IMG/VR virus record: IMGVR_UViG_3300005253_000173
Location: 1 to 47,787 of that record
Direction: 5' to 3' (one strand)
Source: a virus
DNA length: 47,787 nucleotides
Made by a program: the position numbers and the translations under genes. Shown here in pieces: positions 16,038-25,438 of this stretch. The first letter of the stretch is position 1; each line of letters starts with the position of its first letter. The notes beneath the pieces were generated by a model. It worked only from the letters and a program-made list of their open reading frames with translations, was not told the origin of the DNA and made no database searches.

Positions 16038-16700
16038 TTGAAGAACAAAGAAATCGACAACATCAATCGTTGGTTAGACGAGGAGTACGGCCATGATCTC
16101 CTTGGTCGCGCTCACTATCGAATCATCTGGTCTGTAGGTGAACTCGAGAAGAGAAAGGGAACCTTTCAAATCTTTTCTGGTCCCATCTTCCTTCGTGAGT
16201 TCTACGGAGTTCAAGAGCAACCGAAGTACAGGTATCATCCTGACTGGCGTGAGAGATGGATTCTGGAGAGGCTCGACTTTTCTCCTAACGACGAGCTTGT
16301 CCTGAATCAACCTGGTCATTACGAGCCCTTGTATGTTTTCTACGATAGGGAAGGTAAATACCAAAAACCTTTCCTAAGAGCAATCAAGTATTACATGTAC
16401 ATGCTCACCAAGCCGAGGCCAAAGCTGACGGATAAGCAATGGCAGAATCGCTTGGCAGAGGAAGAGAAGAAAGAGTTTGATGAAGAGACTGAGTTCTTCT
16501 ACGGTTGTCTCGAGGACGAGTATGGTGGAGGAATCGCTTCAGCACTTCATTACGGCGAAGCAATAGTCAATCCTGGGGTTATCTTTGACGCAGATGAGAA
16601 ACCCCATTGGTTCGATAGAGGTAAGAAAGATGCCAGCAACAGTAGTGACAGTGATTCCGTTCCCAGTAAAGGGAGACAAGCCGGGGCTGCAACCACCTGA
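16038..16700 (+). CDS. Hypothetical protein, 220 aa
   Basis: TTG start, seven bases after GGAGG. Rich in aromatic and charged residues; contains LGRAHYRIIWSVGELEKRKG and YRYHPDWRERWILERL. It recalls a widespread family found immediately downstream of capsid genes in podovirus-like phages, with unknown role. The last 71 nt overlap the next gene. Confidence 0.75.
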   Translation: MKNKEIDNINRWLDEEYGHDLLGRAHYRIIWSVGELEKRKGTFQIFSGPIFLREFYGVQEQPKYRYHPDWRERWILERLDFSPNDELVLNQPGHYEPLYVFYDREGKYQKPFLRAIKYYMYMLTKPRPKLTDKQWQNRLAEEEKKEFDEETEFFYGCLEDEYGGGIASALHYGEAIVNPGVIFDADEKPHWFDRGKKDASNSSDSDSVPSKGRQAGAATT

Positions 16701-17262
16701 GTACATTGTTCCCGCAGCGCGAGACGGGAAACATGAGATTCTGGTGGTGAAGGACGGCGTTCGGGGAATCTACCTCGACCACGACCGAGGGAGTGAGTCC
16801 GTTCGGGTCGACGCGGATATAATCGCGAGATCCATTGTGGAGGACTACGTCAAGAGCCAGCCTGCATCGGACCCGACTGCTGGCCCTGGACTCTTCTGGG
16901 TCAAGGAAGCATTAACGAAGGCAGAGGTAGCAGCGCGATACCCAAGAAAGATCGCAGCCGCTCTGAAGCTGCAACACAATTGGTGGACCAACTTGGTGAG
17001 GCTGGCGGATGACCTCTGGACCTCGAACCACAAGATGGCTCAGATCGGTGACCTCGATCGTGAGGCGTGTAGGCAGCTTGCACTCAAGCGAGACTGGCTG
17101 GATGACGCGCCTGACTCGATCATGAAGTGCCCGGTGTGCACGACGCTGGTCTCGATCGAGTCGATCATCTGCTTCGCCTGTCACGTGGTTCTCAAGGGGG
17201 ATCAACTCGAGAAGTACGAGTTCTTCGGGGGCGGTCCTGTTCAGGCCGTGAACAGCAAGTAG
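16630..17262 (+). CDS. Hypothetical protein with zinc finger, about 210 aa
   Basis: The ATG at 16630 (MPATVVTVIPFPV) follows GAGGTAAGAAAG. A beta-rich N-terminal part is followed by a helical region and a C-terminal four-Cys zinc motif (CPVCTTL...CFACHV). The gene lies between capsid and connector and is probably a head or connector accessory. Its last codons, PVQAVNSK, are formed by palindrome copy 4, so the 3' end overlaps that site. Confidence 0.7.
   Translation: MPATVVTVIPFPVKGDKPGLQPPEYIVPAARDGKHEILVVKDGVRGIYLDHDRGSESVRVDADIIARSIVEDYVKSQPASDPTAGPGLFWVKEALTKAEVAARYPRKIAAALKLQHNWWTNLVRLADDLWTSNHKMAQIGDLDREACRQLALKRDWLDDAPDSIMKCPVCTTLVSIESIICFACHVVLKGDQLEKYEFFGGGPVQAVNSK
17237..17255. repeat. 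Dispersed palindrome, copy 4 (end of head gene)
   Basis: One mismatch from the consensus. It ends 7 nt before the end of the upstream gene and sits 26 nt ahead of the connector gene start. Confidence 0.8.
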
Positions 17263-17280
17263 GCGTATTAGGAGGGTAGA

Positions 17281-17952
17281 GTGGCTATTACTGTTGCAGA
17301 TCCGCTAGGCCAAGCCGCGGCTCTGTTGAACGACCCTGATAGGGTCTCGTTCACCTATGACGCCATGCTACCCTTCTTCAAGATTGCCTGGCGTGAGATG
17401 CAAACGTTCCTCGTCAACAATGGCGTCACCGACGTTGATGAGTACACCACGACCGCCTTGACCATCACGGCTGACACGAAGGAGTGGACCTCCACGCCTA
17501 CTGATCTTCTCTTCCCCATCAAGTTGTGGGAGAGAGCAGTTGGTGGATCGGTCGATGATTGGGTCGAGATGGATGAGAGGATCCCTGACCCGTCCGAGGC
17601 ACAGGAGACGGAACTCGAGATCTGGTACTTCAAGGAGGGGAACATCTGGTTCCGTGGGGCGAATTCCGTTCGTCAGATCATTCTGAGATACCAGAAGGAG
17701 CTTGGTGCGATCGTCGATAAAGACACTTCGATCGCCGTTCGTGGCTCTATCTCGTTCCTGGCCTTCCGGACCGCAGGGATCATGGCGCGTGCGAGAGGAA
17801 ACAAGGGTCGTGCAAATGATCTTGACGCAGATGCGAAGATGCATCTCGACAGTATCATCGCTACCAAGGTCAAAGATGAACAAGGAATGCCTGTGCGGCC
17901 TCGCCGTTATGGGTTCACTCGACGTGCGAATCGGTCACATAGACTGATCTAA
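17281..17952 (+). CDS. Head-tail connector protein (gp4-like)
   Basis: GTG start after GGAGGG. 223 aa, helical N-terminus (DPLGQAAALLNDPDRVSFTY, then a helix ending in WREMQTFL), a beta core, and a helical C-terminus with a basic tail. The order after capsid and before the propeller protein is where the P22 gp4-type adaptor is encoded. Identity rests on position and layout. Confidence 0.6.
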   Translation: MAITVADPLGQAAALLNDPDRVSFTYDAMLPFFKIAWREMQTFLVNNGVTDVDEYTTTALTITADTKEWTSTPTDLLFPIKLWERAVGGSVDDWVEMDERIPDPSEAQETELEIWYFKEGNIWFRGANSVRQIILRYQKELGAIVDKDTSIAVRGSISFLAFRTAGIMARARGNKGRANDLDADAKMHLDSIIATKVKDEQGMPVRPRRYGFTRRANRSHRLI

Positions 17953-17962
17953 GGAGAAGAAG

Positions 17963-18331
17963 ATGGCTGAAGCATCCGTTGTTGTGACAGTAACGGACGT
18001 GATGCCCCTGGCAGGAAAAGGGGCAATCGTTCATGGGACACTCGCGGTCGACGCGTCCTCGGACGAGTACGCAGCTGGAGGTTTGGACCTCGGCAAGACG
18101 GAGTTCGGTGCGAAGTCTCCAGCCACACCGGGGACTCCACTGCAACTCTTCGCGAAGGGAATCGCGGGCTACGTGTACGAGTGGGATCGTGCCAACGAGC
18201 ATCTGTTGATTCGCGAGTCGGCAGGGAGCAATACGGTGCTGTCAGAGATTGCGACATCGGCAATCCCCTCTGGAGTGAGTGGAGACACGATCAGCTTCAT
18301 CGCACTCTTCGCCAAGCTTAGCTCGGACTAG
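17963..18331 (+). CDS. Small structural protein, 122 aa
   Basis: Good ribosome site (AAGGAGAAGAAG). Neutral, beta-rich, Ala/Gly/Ser-rich (ASVVVTVTDVMPLAGKGAIV, FAKGIAGYVYEWD). Sandwiched between connector and propeller genes, so probably a head-completion or decoration component. It ends directly at the start of the next gene. Confidence 0.6.
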   Translation: MAEASVVVTVTDVMPLAGKGAIVHGTLAVDASSDEYAAGGLDLGKTEFGAKSPATPGTPLQLFAKGIAGYVYEWDRANEHLLIRESAGSNTVLSEIATSAIPSGVSGDTISFIALFAKLSSD

Positions 18332-20218
18332 ATGCGCGATCATCATCCCATTCCGATAAAGGACTTTCGAGGGATATTCTCTCGAGGCATGGACGACGTG
18401 TGCCCGCAGGAGTTTGCCCTCGACTGTCTGAACGTGGAGTACAAGGAGAAAGGAGTAAAGACCAGAGCTGGCTTCGATTCCTTCAAGCAAGCAACAGGCA
18501 ACTGGGATGGGAGTATTGTTCGAGTCTACGAGTACAAGAAACGTGGTGAAGCTAGTCGTCTCCTAGTTCTTGACGATGGCGGAAAGATCTGGGATACCCT
18601 GACTGCAATGACTACTGCGGTATTGGATATCGCGACGATGACGGACTTCTCTGCGGTAACCATCTTCGAGCGCGTCTTCATCACTCCACACGATGGGGAC
18701 GTTGGACTCAGCAATGAGAGTGTCTACATCTACGACGGTGCGGGGACAGCGAGAGTAGCAGCCGGTGTCGCTCCTTCAGGTTACACTCTCGCGGTCGCGG
18801 ACTCCGCAGCATCGGGGGACATTGAGGAGGGGACGCATCTCTTCTCTATCGCATACGAGACAGCCTCTGGACACATCACGAAGTTCGGGCTCACTGGGGG
18901 TGAAGTAAAGGTATACGAAGCTCCTGGGGGCAAGAAGGCCGACATGACGGCTATCCCAGTAGGCGCGGCTGGCACTGCGGCGCGGTACGTCATCGTGACG
19001 AAGATTCTCGTCGACTATGATGGGAACCCGGAGGATAAGCAGTGGTGGTTCCTTCCAGATGGGAAGATCGAAGACAACACAACGACGGTCCTAGCTGACA
19101 TTAACTTCTTCGACTCCAGTCTTATCAACAGTGCGGAACGCCTGATGAATCAGGTTGCTACAATTCCAGCCGGAGCCTGTATTACGAGTTTCGGGAGCAG
19201 AATGCTCGTCGCTGGGGAAGCCTCTGCCAACGCCACGGCTCGTGCTTCTGAGCCTGGCTATCCCGAGTCAATCTCCGATCTCGAGGGAGGTATCGCTGTT
19301 GATCCTGGCGATGCTGGAGGAGCCATACACTACATGGTCGAGCATCGTGGAATTCTTTTCTTCCTGAAGGACCATCGAACGTATGCCTCGAAGGACAATG
19401 GCGCTGCACCGAACACCTGGAACGTCATACAAGTCGATGCCGCTCAGGGGACAGGTGTCCACGGCTCCGGTGGAGTCCTTGACGAAAAGGGACAGACGAT
19501 GGATCAATTCCTCATCTGTACTCGAACAGGGCTTCAGAGATTTACAGGCACCTACGGGGATGCTAGAGAGCTCTCCTACGTCATCGAAGACATTTGGCAG
19601 AGGATTAATCCTCTCTACTTCAACAAGATTCACATCTCGATTGATCCAATCAAGAAGAGGGCCTACATCTGTGTCCCCCTTGATGCAGCAACTGAGCCCT
19701 CTCATATTCTCATGTGCGACTTCAATGAGGGTCTGGAGTGGGATAAGGTCAAGTGGGCACCTTGGCTGTTCCCCAAGAAGGGTACTACCTCGTGGGTCGA
19801 GACGAAGCACTCCACGAGGGAAACGCAGTTCAAATTTGGAGCCTCTGACGGAGGTATCTACGTTCGTAATACGGCCACACTGCTTGACTTCGGGACGGCG
19901 ATTGAGTCTTATTACCGCCCCGGCTTCGTAACCGCCGATCCGTCCGGCGGTGTCTGCCACTTCCATGCGATTCGAGCACGCTGTGTCGGAGCGGGTAACC
20001 TCGATCTGACACTATACGGGGAAGACGACGCCACGAATTTACTCCCTGCATCCCTCACGCTCGCTGCTGCTCCAGGAAGAGAGCTATATCGTATTTTCTC
20101 GTTTACTGGCGAGAAGGTCTCTCTGAAGTTCGGAGTCAATGCGGCGAGTGAGTGGTTTGACATGTCGTCTCTCCGCATTGCTGGAAAACTCGTATGGAGT
20201 GAGCAGGCGCATTCTTGA
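18332..20218 (+). CDS. Tail hub / packaged-DNA stabilisation protein (P22 gp10-like)
   Basis: 628 aa. The N-terminal pattern IPIKDFRGIFSRGMDD with LNVEYKEKGVKTRAGF matches proteins that plug the portal complex in short-tailed phages. Repeated short beta segments follow (SRLLVLDDGGKIWD, AVTIFERVFITPHDG, HRGILFFLKDHRTYA), as in a beta-propeller. The C-terminus is a beta domain. The role is to close the channel and connect head to tail. It directly abuts the previous stop; no strong ribosome site, so translational coupling is likely. Confidence 0.65.
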   Translation: MRDHHPIPIKDFRGIFSRGMDDVCPQEFALDCLNVEYKEKGVKTRAGFDSFKQATGNWDGSIVRVYEYKKRGEASRLLVLDDGGKIWDTLTAMTTAVLDIATMTDFSAVTIFERVFITPHDGDVGLSNESVYIYDGAGTARVAAGVAPSGYTLAVADSAASGDIEEGTHLFSIAYETASGHITKFGLTGGEVKVYEAPGGKKADMTAIPVGAAGTAARYVIVTKILVDYDGNPEDKQWWFLPDGKIEDNTTTVLADINFFDSSLINSAERLMNQVATIPAGACITSFGSRMLVAGEASANATARASEPGYPESISDLEGGIAVDPGDAGGAIHYMVEHRGILFFLKDHRTYASKDNGAAPNTWNVIQVDAAQGTGVHGSGGVLDEKGQTMDQFLICTRTGLQRFTGTYGDARELSYVIEDIWQRINPLYFNKIHISIDPIKKRAYICVPLDAATEPSHILMCDFNEGLEWDKVKWAPWLFPKKGTTSWVETKHSTRETQFKFGASDGGIYVRNTATLLDFGTAIESYYRPGFVTADPSGGVCHFHAIRARCVGAGNLDLTLYGEDDATNLLPASLTLAAAPGRELYRIFSFTGEKVSLKFGVNAASEWFDMSSLRIAGKLVWSEQAHS

Positions 20219-21648
20219 CACTACAATCTCACAACAACAGAATCGCTAATCTGGTTCAAACGTTCAGGAGGGATGACCCTCGTCTGGCGGACATTCTTGA
20301 GTTCATTGCTGGGGATCTTCACGAAGTCATCACAACTGTCTCCCCCATCCAGGAGCTTCTTGAGATCACTCTCGAAACAGGCGATCAGCCTCCTGCCGAT
20401 GTCAGTGCCGCAGTCGTCGTGTTCTTGGATCGAGCGATCTTGATTGCATGGGCTCCAGTCACCGGCGCGCAGTTCTATGAGATTCGGGAGGGAGCTACTT
20501 GGGACGCCGCGACTTTCGTCTTGAAGACTCCTTCACTCAGCGCCGCTCTGGAGCCTAGGACTGCCAACACGTACAACATGCTCATCAAGGCGATTGCTTC
20601 CAACGGGCTGTACTCCGATGCTGCATTTGCTTTCGACATTGTTATCGAAGGAATAGACGCGCCATCAATGACTGCGCAGGTTATCGACAACAATGTCCTG
20701 CTCTACTGGACGATTCCCACCACGGTCTTCAAGATCGACTACTACATCGTCTATCGAGACACTGTTGAGTTCGCTCGGATCTCAGGGAACTTCCTCACAC
20801 GATTCGAAGTCCTTCCAGGTACATACTTGTATGAAGTGGAAGCTATAGACATTGCCGGGACAGTAAGTGCGAAGGGCTCAATTTCTGCATCGGTTCGACA
20901 GCCTCCTGACTATGTTCTTGAGGGTGAGTACCTACCCGACTTCTCTCTCGGGACTATCATCAATGGGAAAGTCGATGCAAGCGGTGCGCTCATTGTCTGT
21001 ATCGACGTCGCTGAAACCATTGCGGCTCACTTCACGAGTGAGAGTTATCTCGATCCAGAGGATCAGGTAACTGGCGGTTGGGCAAGATGGATTCAAGAGA
21101 ATCTCATCACCGGCTCATATGAGGAGAAGAAAGACTTCGCCCCAGATGCTCCTAATGCTCCTCTCGAGAATACCATCGTCAACGTCACTTACGTCAAGGA
21201 GCAATTCGCTGGCTGTAGTGACGTTGCAGTCGTCGTCCAGATGAACGTGTCCGACGATGATGCTGCTTGGGCAGGCTGGACAGAAGGTGCATCTCAGTTC
21301 TTCGAGTCCTTCCGATATCTTAAGTTCAAGCTGGAGTTCACGGGGGCAAACGATGACGCAATGGTTGCGATCAGTTCCCTCAAGGTCGCGCTCAATATCA
21401 AAAAGGAGGTGGACTCGGGGGTAATGACCGCAGACAAGACTGACGGATCTGGCACGCCCGTGAGCTTTACTAAGGCTTTTAAGGACGTAGACTCCGTAAC
21501 CGCAGAAACAGACGACGTCCAACCGATGACCGCTATAGTCAATTTCACTGATGTGCCCAACCCGACAGGGTTCGTCGTTTATGTCTTCGATACCAAGGGT
21601 CAGCGAGTCGATGCCACTGTCTACTGGAAAGCTCGAGGGGTTGTCTAG
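20215..21648 (+). CDS. Tail protein with fibronectin-III-like domain
   Basis: TTG start overlapping the previous TGA (TTGA). N-terminal helices (LADILEFIAGDLHEVITTVS) are followed by FN3-like strands (AILIAWAPVTGAQFYEIREG, then YNMLIKAIASNGLYS), a second such unit, and a C-terminal beta domain ending with KGQRVDATVYWKARGV, a pattern common in podovirus tail proteins. It may attach the fibre genes that follow. Confidence 0.65.
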   Translation: MTLQSHNNRIANLVQTFRRDDPRLADILEFIAGDLHEVITTVSPIQELLEITLETGDQPPADVSAAVVVFLDRAILIAWAPVTGAQFYEIREGATWDAATFVLKTPSLSAALEPRTANTYNMLIKAIASNGLYSDAAFAFDIVIEGIDAPSMTAQVIDNNVLLYWTIPTTVFKIDYYIVYRDTVEFARISGNFLTRFEVLPGTYLYEVEAIDIAGTVSAKGSISASVRQPPDYVLEGEYLPDFSLGTIINGKVDASGALIVCIDVAETIAAHFTSESYLDPEDQVTGGWARWIQENLITGSYEEKKDFAPDAPNAPLENTIVNVTYVKEQFAGCSDVAVVVQMNVSDDDAAWAGWTEGASQFFESFRYLKFKLEFTGANDDAMVAISSLKVALNIKKEVDSGVMTADKTDGSGTPVSFTKAFKDVDSVTAETDDVQPMTAIVNFTDVPNPTGFVVYVFDTKGQRVDATVYWKARGVV

Positions 21649-22661
21649 TGCCTTCTTGGGTTAGATTCAACGACACCAGTGATAGGTGGGAGTACTCCGT
21701 CAACGCTGGAGGTGCGTGGAATGAGCTGCCACTCGGGATTCGTCTAATCGACGGCACGGCGGCGGCTCCTTCGCTGGCTTTTGCGGATGATCCTGATACT
21801 GGTCTTTACAGAGTAGCAGCCGATAGGTATGGTTTAGTTGCTGGTGGGAGGCTCCTACTCTCTGGCATTAAACAGGCTGCTCAGGCAGGCCATACATTTT
21901 ACAGTGCAGATGGTACTTCTTACCTTACCGCTCTCATTCTTGATAATAATTACACTTACTTATCTCATGGCTCCTCGAGTGCAGCTTCTCATTTCTACAT
22001 CAGAAACACTACCGCAAATGGAACACTGCGACTCGGGACAGCCGGTATCGATAGGTGGGTTATAGCTGCCGCTGGACATTTTGAACCAACTGCTAACCTT
22101 GCATACGATATTGGGAGTGCAGCACTTAAGGCAAAGTCTATATACTCCAGTGCTTACCGTGGGCAGGTCATCAAGGGCATTGGCTTCAGTGGTGGTGAGT
22201 ACAACATGAACGGTGCCGCTGATGATGAGCTAGTAAACTACAGGTTCACCATCCCAGCGGACACTCTTAAAGTGCCGGGAGACTTCGTTCTGATTGAGGG
22301 TGTTTTCATCCCCGCAGCGAACGCCAACACGAAGACCATTCGACACCAGCTCGACGCGACGATCAAGAGGATCTCTTGTCAGACAGCCGTCAACCTCGCC
22401 GACATGCGTGTTCGCGTCATGGTGAAGCTCTACTACCGCACCTCGACCACGGGGTCGTGGGGTGGGCTCTCTTGGATCAACGCGTCTGGTGCATCCCCCA
22501 TCGCCGGTCAGGGCTACCTGATGAACGCAGGGCTGTCCAGCGCGGACTGGACCTCTGATCAAGTCCTCGCACTCTGGGCTCAAGGCGGTGCTAACCAAGA
22601 CGTCAGAGCCACTGACTACAACGTTACAGCCTTCCTCGCAACTGCAGGATCAACGGTATAG
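21648..22661 (+). CDS. Tail fibre protein
   Basis: GTG start at the previous stop (TAGTG). Contains the phage-fibre repeat SLAFADDPDTGLYRVAADRY followed by LVAGG, plus a helical-prism type segment (NLAYDIGSAALKAKSIYSS) used in trimeric fibres. The C-terminal half is a separate beta-rich domain, likely to contact receptor or form the trimer tip. It belongs to the fibre cluster 20215-25038. Confidence 0.8.
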   Translation: MPSWVRFNDTSDRWEYSVNAGGAWNELPLGIRLIDGTAAAPSLAFADDPDTGLYRVAADRYGLVAGGRLLLSGIKQAAQAGHTFYSADGTSYLTALILDNNYTYLSHGSSSAASHFYIRNTTANGTLRLGTAGIDRWVIAAAGHFEPTANLAYDIGSAALKAKSIYSSAYRGQVIKGIGFSGGEYNMNGAADDELVNYRFTIPADTLKVPGDFVLIEGVFIPAANANTKTIRHQLDATIKRISCQTAVNLADMRVRVMVKLYYRTSTTGSWGGLSWINASGASPIAGQGYLMNAGLSSADWTSDQVLALWAQGGANQDVRATDYNVTAFLATAGSTV

Positions 22662-22669
22662 GAGATCAA

Positions 22670-22939
22670 ATGCCTACTCTTACCCTCAGCTTTGACGTAC
22701 CCGCCGACGCAGTCCCCCGTCTTGAGGGACTCATGGTTCAGATGAATGAGGGTCGAATCGAGGGAGAAGAAGCACCTTGGGCAAGCGTCAATGAGATGAT
22801 AGAGGCTATCCTCAAGAACCGTGTGAAGCTCCTTATTCTAGAAGCTGAGCGGCTTGAGACAAGCGCAGCACAGCTGGCCGTACAGGACGCAACTCCAGAG
22901 CAGATTGAGCGGATCGCTGCTATTCTGAAGGAGGAATAG
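22670..22939 (+). CDS. Small helical protein, 89 aa
   Basis: Starts 9 nt after the fibre gene. The N-terminus is a beta strand (LTLSFDVPADAV), the rest helical with Glu-rich coiled coil (LILEAERLETSAAQLAVQDA). Overlaps the next GTG by 1 nt. No function recognised; a fibre chaperone or assembly factor is possible from context. Confidence 0.7.
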   Translation: MPTLTLSFDVPADAVPRLEGLMVQMNEGRIEGEEAPWASVNEMIEAILKNRVKLLILEAERLETSAAQLAVQDATPEQIERIAAILKEE

Positions 22940-23196
22940 TGAATATCAACGTCAATCTCGATGAGCAGGCACTAACGTCCCTGGAGCTGTACCGCAAACA
23001 GATCAACCGCACGCATGGGACAAACTATCCTGATCTTCAGGAAGCGCTCAATGATCTCACGAAGAAGTACCTTGGGAGCCTCGTGAACCAGGTACAGCAG
23101 AAGCGGAGAGATAAAGTCTCCAAGCTTTATCGTCACGCGAATAAGGGAAAGCGGGACCAGGTCGACGTAATACTCGAGGTCACAGATGATGATTGA
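22939..23196 (+). CDS. Small basic helical protein, 85 aa
   Basis: TAGTG junction with the previous gene. Begins INVNLDEQALTSLELYRKQ and continues as a helical, basic protein. It overlaps the following mini-gene by 11 nt. No family recognised. Confidence 0.7.
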   Translation: MNINVNLDEQALTSLELYRKQINRTHGTNYPDLQEALNDLTKKYLGSLVNQVQQKRRDKVSKLYRHANKGKRDQVDVILEVTDDD

Positions 23197-23338
23197 TGGA
23201 ATGCCCGTCGAGGAATTCTTCACGATCATCGGTCAACAGGCCGTGAGGATCTACATGCTCGAGAGGGAGAAAACTGTACTCCAGGAGCAGGTCACAGAGC
23301 TACTGAAACCGAAGGAGAAGGAGGCTTCTCGTGGCTGA
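23186..23338 (+). CDS. Coiled-coil miniprotein, 50 aa
   Basis: ATG at 23186 with GAGG upstream. Overlaps the genes before (11 nt) and after (8 nt) in different frames. The product (MPVEEFFTIIGQQAVRIYML then a Glu/Lys helix) is a short amphipathic coiled coil. Not recognised. Confidence 0.6.
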   Translation: MMIDGMPVEEFFTIIGQQAVRIYMLEREKTVLQEQVTELLKPKEKEASRG

Positions 23339-23768
23339 TTGGGACGATCCAGAACTGACTAGCACGTATGCTGATTTCCTGAGCAAGCTCAAGGCACGCG
23401 ACGTTGACGCTGCGTGTTTGAAGGAGTCCAGCTCGAATACTCCTACGGGATACATCCAGTGGGTAGTGGCCTCCAACAAGTTCCAGCGGTGGAGCGGCTC
23501 GGCCTGGGTCGATCTCGTTCTCTCCGTCGCTGGTGGTGGAACCGCAGGAGTAGTCGCGCTCGGAACAATGGCCTTCCAGAACTCGAATGCTGTCGCTATC
23601 TCGGCAGGGACGATTGCTGGGCTCACGACTTTCGAGTTTGCTTGTGATCTGATTCCTGATGGAGACGAGACCCGCAACCTCGGCTCGGATGCGAAGAAGA
23701 TCAAGAAGGCTTACATCGGAGAAGGGTTAGTTATCCCCGTCGGCGTGGATAAGTGGGTTACAGCATAA
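23331..23768 (+). CDS. Short tail-fibre-like protein, 145 aa
   Basis: GTG start within the preceding mini-gene. The N-terminus MADWDDPELTSTYADFLSKL and then QRWSGSAWVD, RNLGSDAKKIKKAYIG recur in fibre proteins of many phages. It probably caps or extends the main fibre. Confidence 0.7.
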   Translation: MADWDDPELTSTYADFLSKLKARDVDAACLKESSSNTPTGYIQWVVASNKFQRWSGSAWVDLVLSVAGGGTAGVVALGTMAFQNSNAVAISAGTIAGLTTFEFACDLIPDGDETRNLGSDAKKIKKAYIGEGLVIPVGVDKWVTA

Positions 23769-23778
23769 GAGCGGATAA

Positions 23779-25038
23779 ATGGCAGAAGTAACTACAGGCG
23801 CCCGAACCTTTATATCTGTCAATCAAGGTGCGCATACTGCCTCCTATAACATGCACGGCAGCTTCTCGGGCGAGGTTCAATCTACCGTAACCAGGAGGAT
23901 CGACTACTATCTTGATGCTGTTCTAGTTGAGACGGGTGCACACGGCCAGGTAAGTGCTCTTAACACCTCTTGGAATTCTTACACCAATGGACAAACGCCT
24001 AAGGATCTCGTGGCGGATGAGGATGGATATTCGTGGAAGGCTCGGGTCACATCGAACATTTATGGGAGTCTTGTAGGAGCACTAGAGTATTTCAAGACCC
24101 ACGCAGTCACAGCTACCGCTTCCACACCATCTTCTAGCGCTGTGACGGCTAGGACCGCGACCATCGCCTGCAATTATTACCCGAATGTTAATGTATCATC
24201 GTGCTCTGCCCAGCTTCAGTATAAGAAGACGGCTGATCCTGGTTGGACCAACGCTGGCTCTCCTGCAACTGACGGAGGGAAGGTGCAGGCCAGCGCCTCG
24301 GAAGGTATCACCGGTCTTGATCCCTCGACTCAGTATCAAGTCCGGCTCGTCATCACAAGAACAACTGAGAACGAGACGAGTCTAACTTCGGCTGTAGCGA
24401 GCTTTACGACTGAAGCAGGAGTTCCTGATCTTACTACAGATGCGGTGACCAATATCGCTGCTACTACAGCAATCCTTCATGGTACTCTTGTTATCAATGA
24501 GGGAGCCGGAGTCAATGTCTACTTCAAGTGGGGTGAGAATACTCCACCTGTTGCAAATCAAACGGCGAATCAATCCAAGTCGGCAGATGAGTCGTTCCAG
24601 CAGGCTATTTCTGGACTGTCTTATAATACGCTTTATTACTTCCAAGCCTTTGTTAGCTTTACTTCACCGGCTGGAAGTCCTATTTCTGGCTCAATACTCT
24701 CGTTCACTACAGCCGCAGATCCATCGGCGAAGGTTGGTTCCCTCTGGGTTGAGGACGTTGGAGTAAACTGGGTGGATACTAACAGGTTTGTAAAGGGTAG
24801 CACTGGAGTTGATCTTGGACTTCAAGCAGGGGCAAAGAAGGGTTCGCCTTGGGTTGAGGGAGATAACCTTCACTACATTGATGATGACAACCACGAAAGA
24901 AGGATTAATGGTATCCTTGGAGACGTCGTGGCTGGCCTGCCTGGCAGCATTTGGGTTCAGGCAGTAGTTCACCAGTTGCGGTGGGTTACAGAGGATTCGG
25001 GAGGAGGAACGAAGGAAGCCTCAATGGCTGCCTTCTAG
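23779..25038 (+). CDS. Adhesin with fibronectin-III-like repeats
   Basis: 419 aa. The N-terminal beta domain is followed by two FN3-type units (SAVTARTATIACNYY..., TNIAATTAILHGTLV...) each ending with the typical LSFTT/ASFTT strand, and a C-terminal triple repeat of GSLWVED/GSPWVEG/GSIWVQ (about residues 325-410). This is a probable receptor-binding or capsule-binding protein. Its TAG is followed without a gap by palindrome copy 5. Confidence 0.7.
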   Translation: MAEVTTGARTFISVNQGAHTASYNMHGSFSGEVQSTVTRRIDYYLDAVLVETGAHGQVSALNTSWNSYTNGQTPKDLVADEDGYSWKARVTSNIYGSLVGALEYFKTHAVTATASTPSSSAVTARTATIACNYYPNVNVSSCSAQLQYKKTADPGWTNAGSPATDGGKVQASASEGITGLDPSTQYQVRLVITRTTENETSLTSAVASFTTEAGVPDLTTDAVTNIAATTAILHGTLVINEGAGVNVYFKWGENTPPVANQTANQSKSADESFQQAISGLSYNTLYYFQAFVSFTSPAGSPISGSILSFTTAADPSAKVGSLWVEDVGVNWVDTNRFVKGSTGVDLGLQAGAKKGSPWVEGDNLHYIDDDNHERRINGILGDVVAGLPGSIWVQAVVHQLRWVTEDSGGGTKEASMAAF

Positions 25039-25057
25039 CTGTTCAGACTCTGAACAG
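25039..25057. repeat. Dispersed palindrome, copy 5 (between adhesin and endolysin)
   Basis: Perfect 19-bp copy, starting at the base after the adhesin stop codon. Its right arm supplies the AGGAT ribosome site for the endolysin ATG at 25071, so a bound protein or an RNA hairpin here would hit endolysin translation. Confidence 0.85.
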
Positions 25058-25070
25058 GATCAAGAACGAT

Positions 25071-25436
25071 ATGCTGTCTAAGTACAAGAAGAAGCAAGCA
25101 CATTTCTCGCACTTCAAGGCTCAGCTGATTATCTTTGCGCACTCGCAAGGGTACTGCCTCGTAGAGTACGAGGGCTGTGTTATGCCAGATCGGAAGTCTC
25201 GTACTGGTAGAAGGTTCAGGGATGCTGTCCACATGAAGCTCTCTCTCCACTACGACCGCATGGCTTCTGACTTCGTCTTGTACGACGGTAAAACAGGAAA
25301 GCCTGTATACGACGGCGATGATCCTCGTTGGCTCAAGCTGGGAGAATTTTGGGAGTCTCTCAATCCCCTGTGCATGTGGGGTGGTCGGTTCGGTGACGCA
25401 AATCACTTCTCACTTTCACATGGCGGACGGAGTTAA
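25071..25436 (+). CDS. Endolysin, peptidase M15 family
   Basis: D-Ala-D-Ala or L-Ala-D-Glu-type metallopeptidase that cuts peptidoglycan cross-links at the end of infection. The zinc ligands are visible: His60 and Asp67 in SLHYDRMASDF and His112 in GDANHFSLSHGG. The 121-aa length equals one catalytic domain with no cell-wall binding domain. The start MLSKYKKK is chosen over an upstream extension because the latter runs through the adhesin stop. Regulation may involve palindrome copy 5. Confidence 0.85.
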   Translation: MLSKYKKKQAHFSHFKAQLIIFAHSQGYCLVEYEGCVMPDRKSRTGRRFRDAVHMKLSLHYDRMASDFVLYDGKTGKPVYDGDDPRWLKLGEFWESLNPLCMWGGRFGDANHFSLSHGGRS

Positions 25437-25438
25437 TT

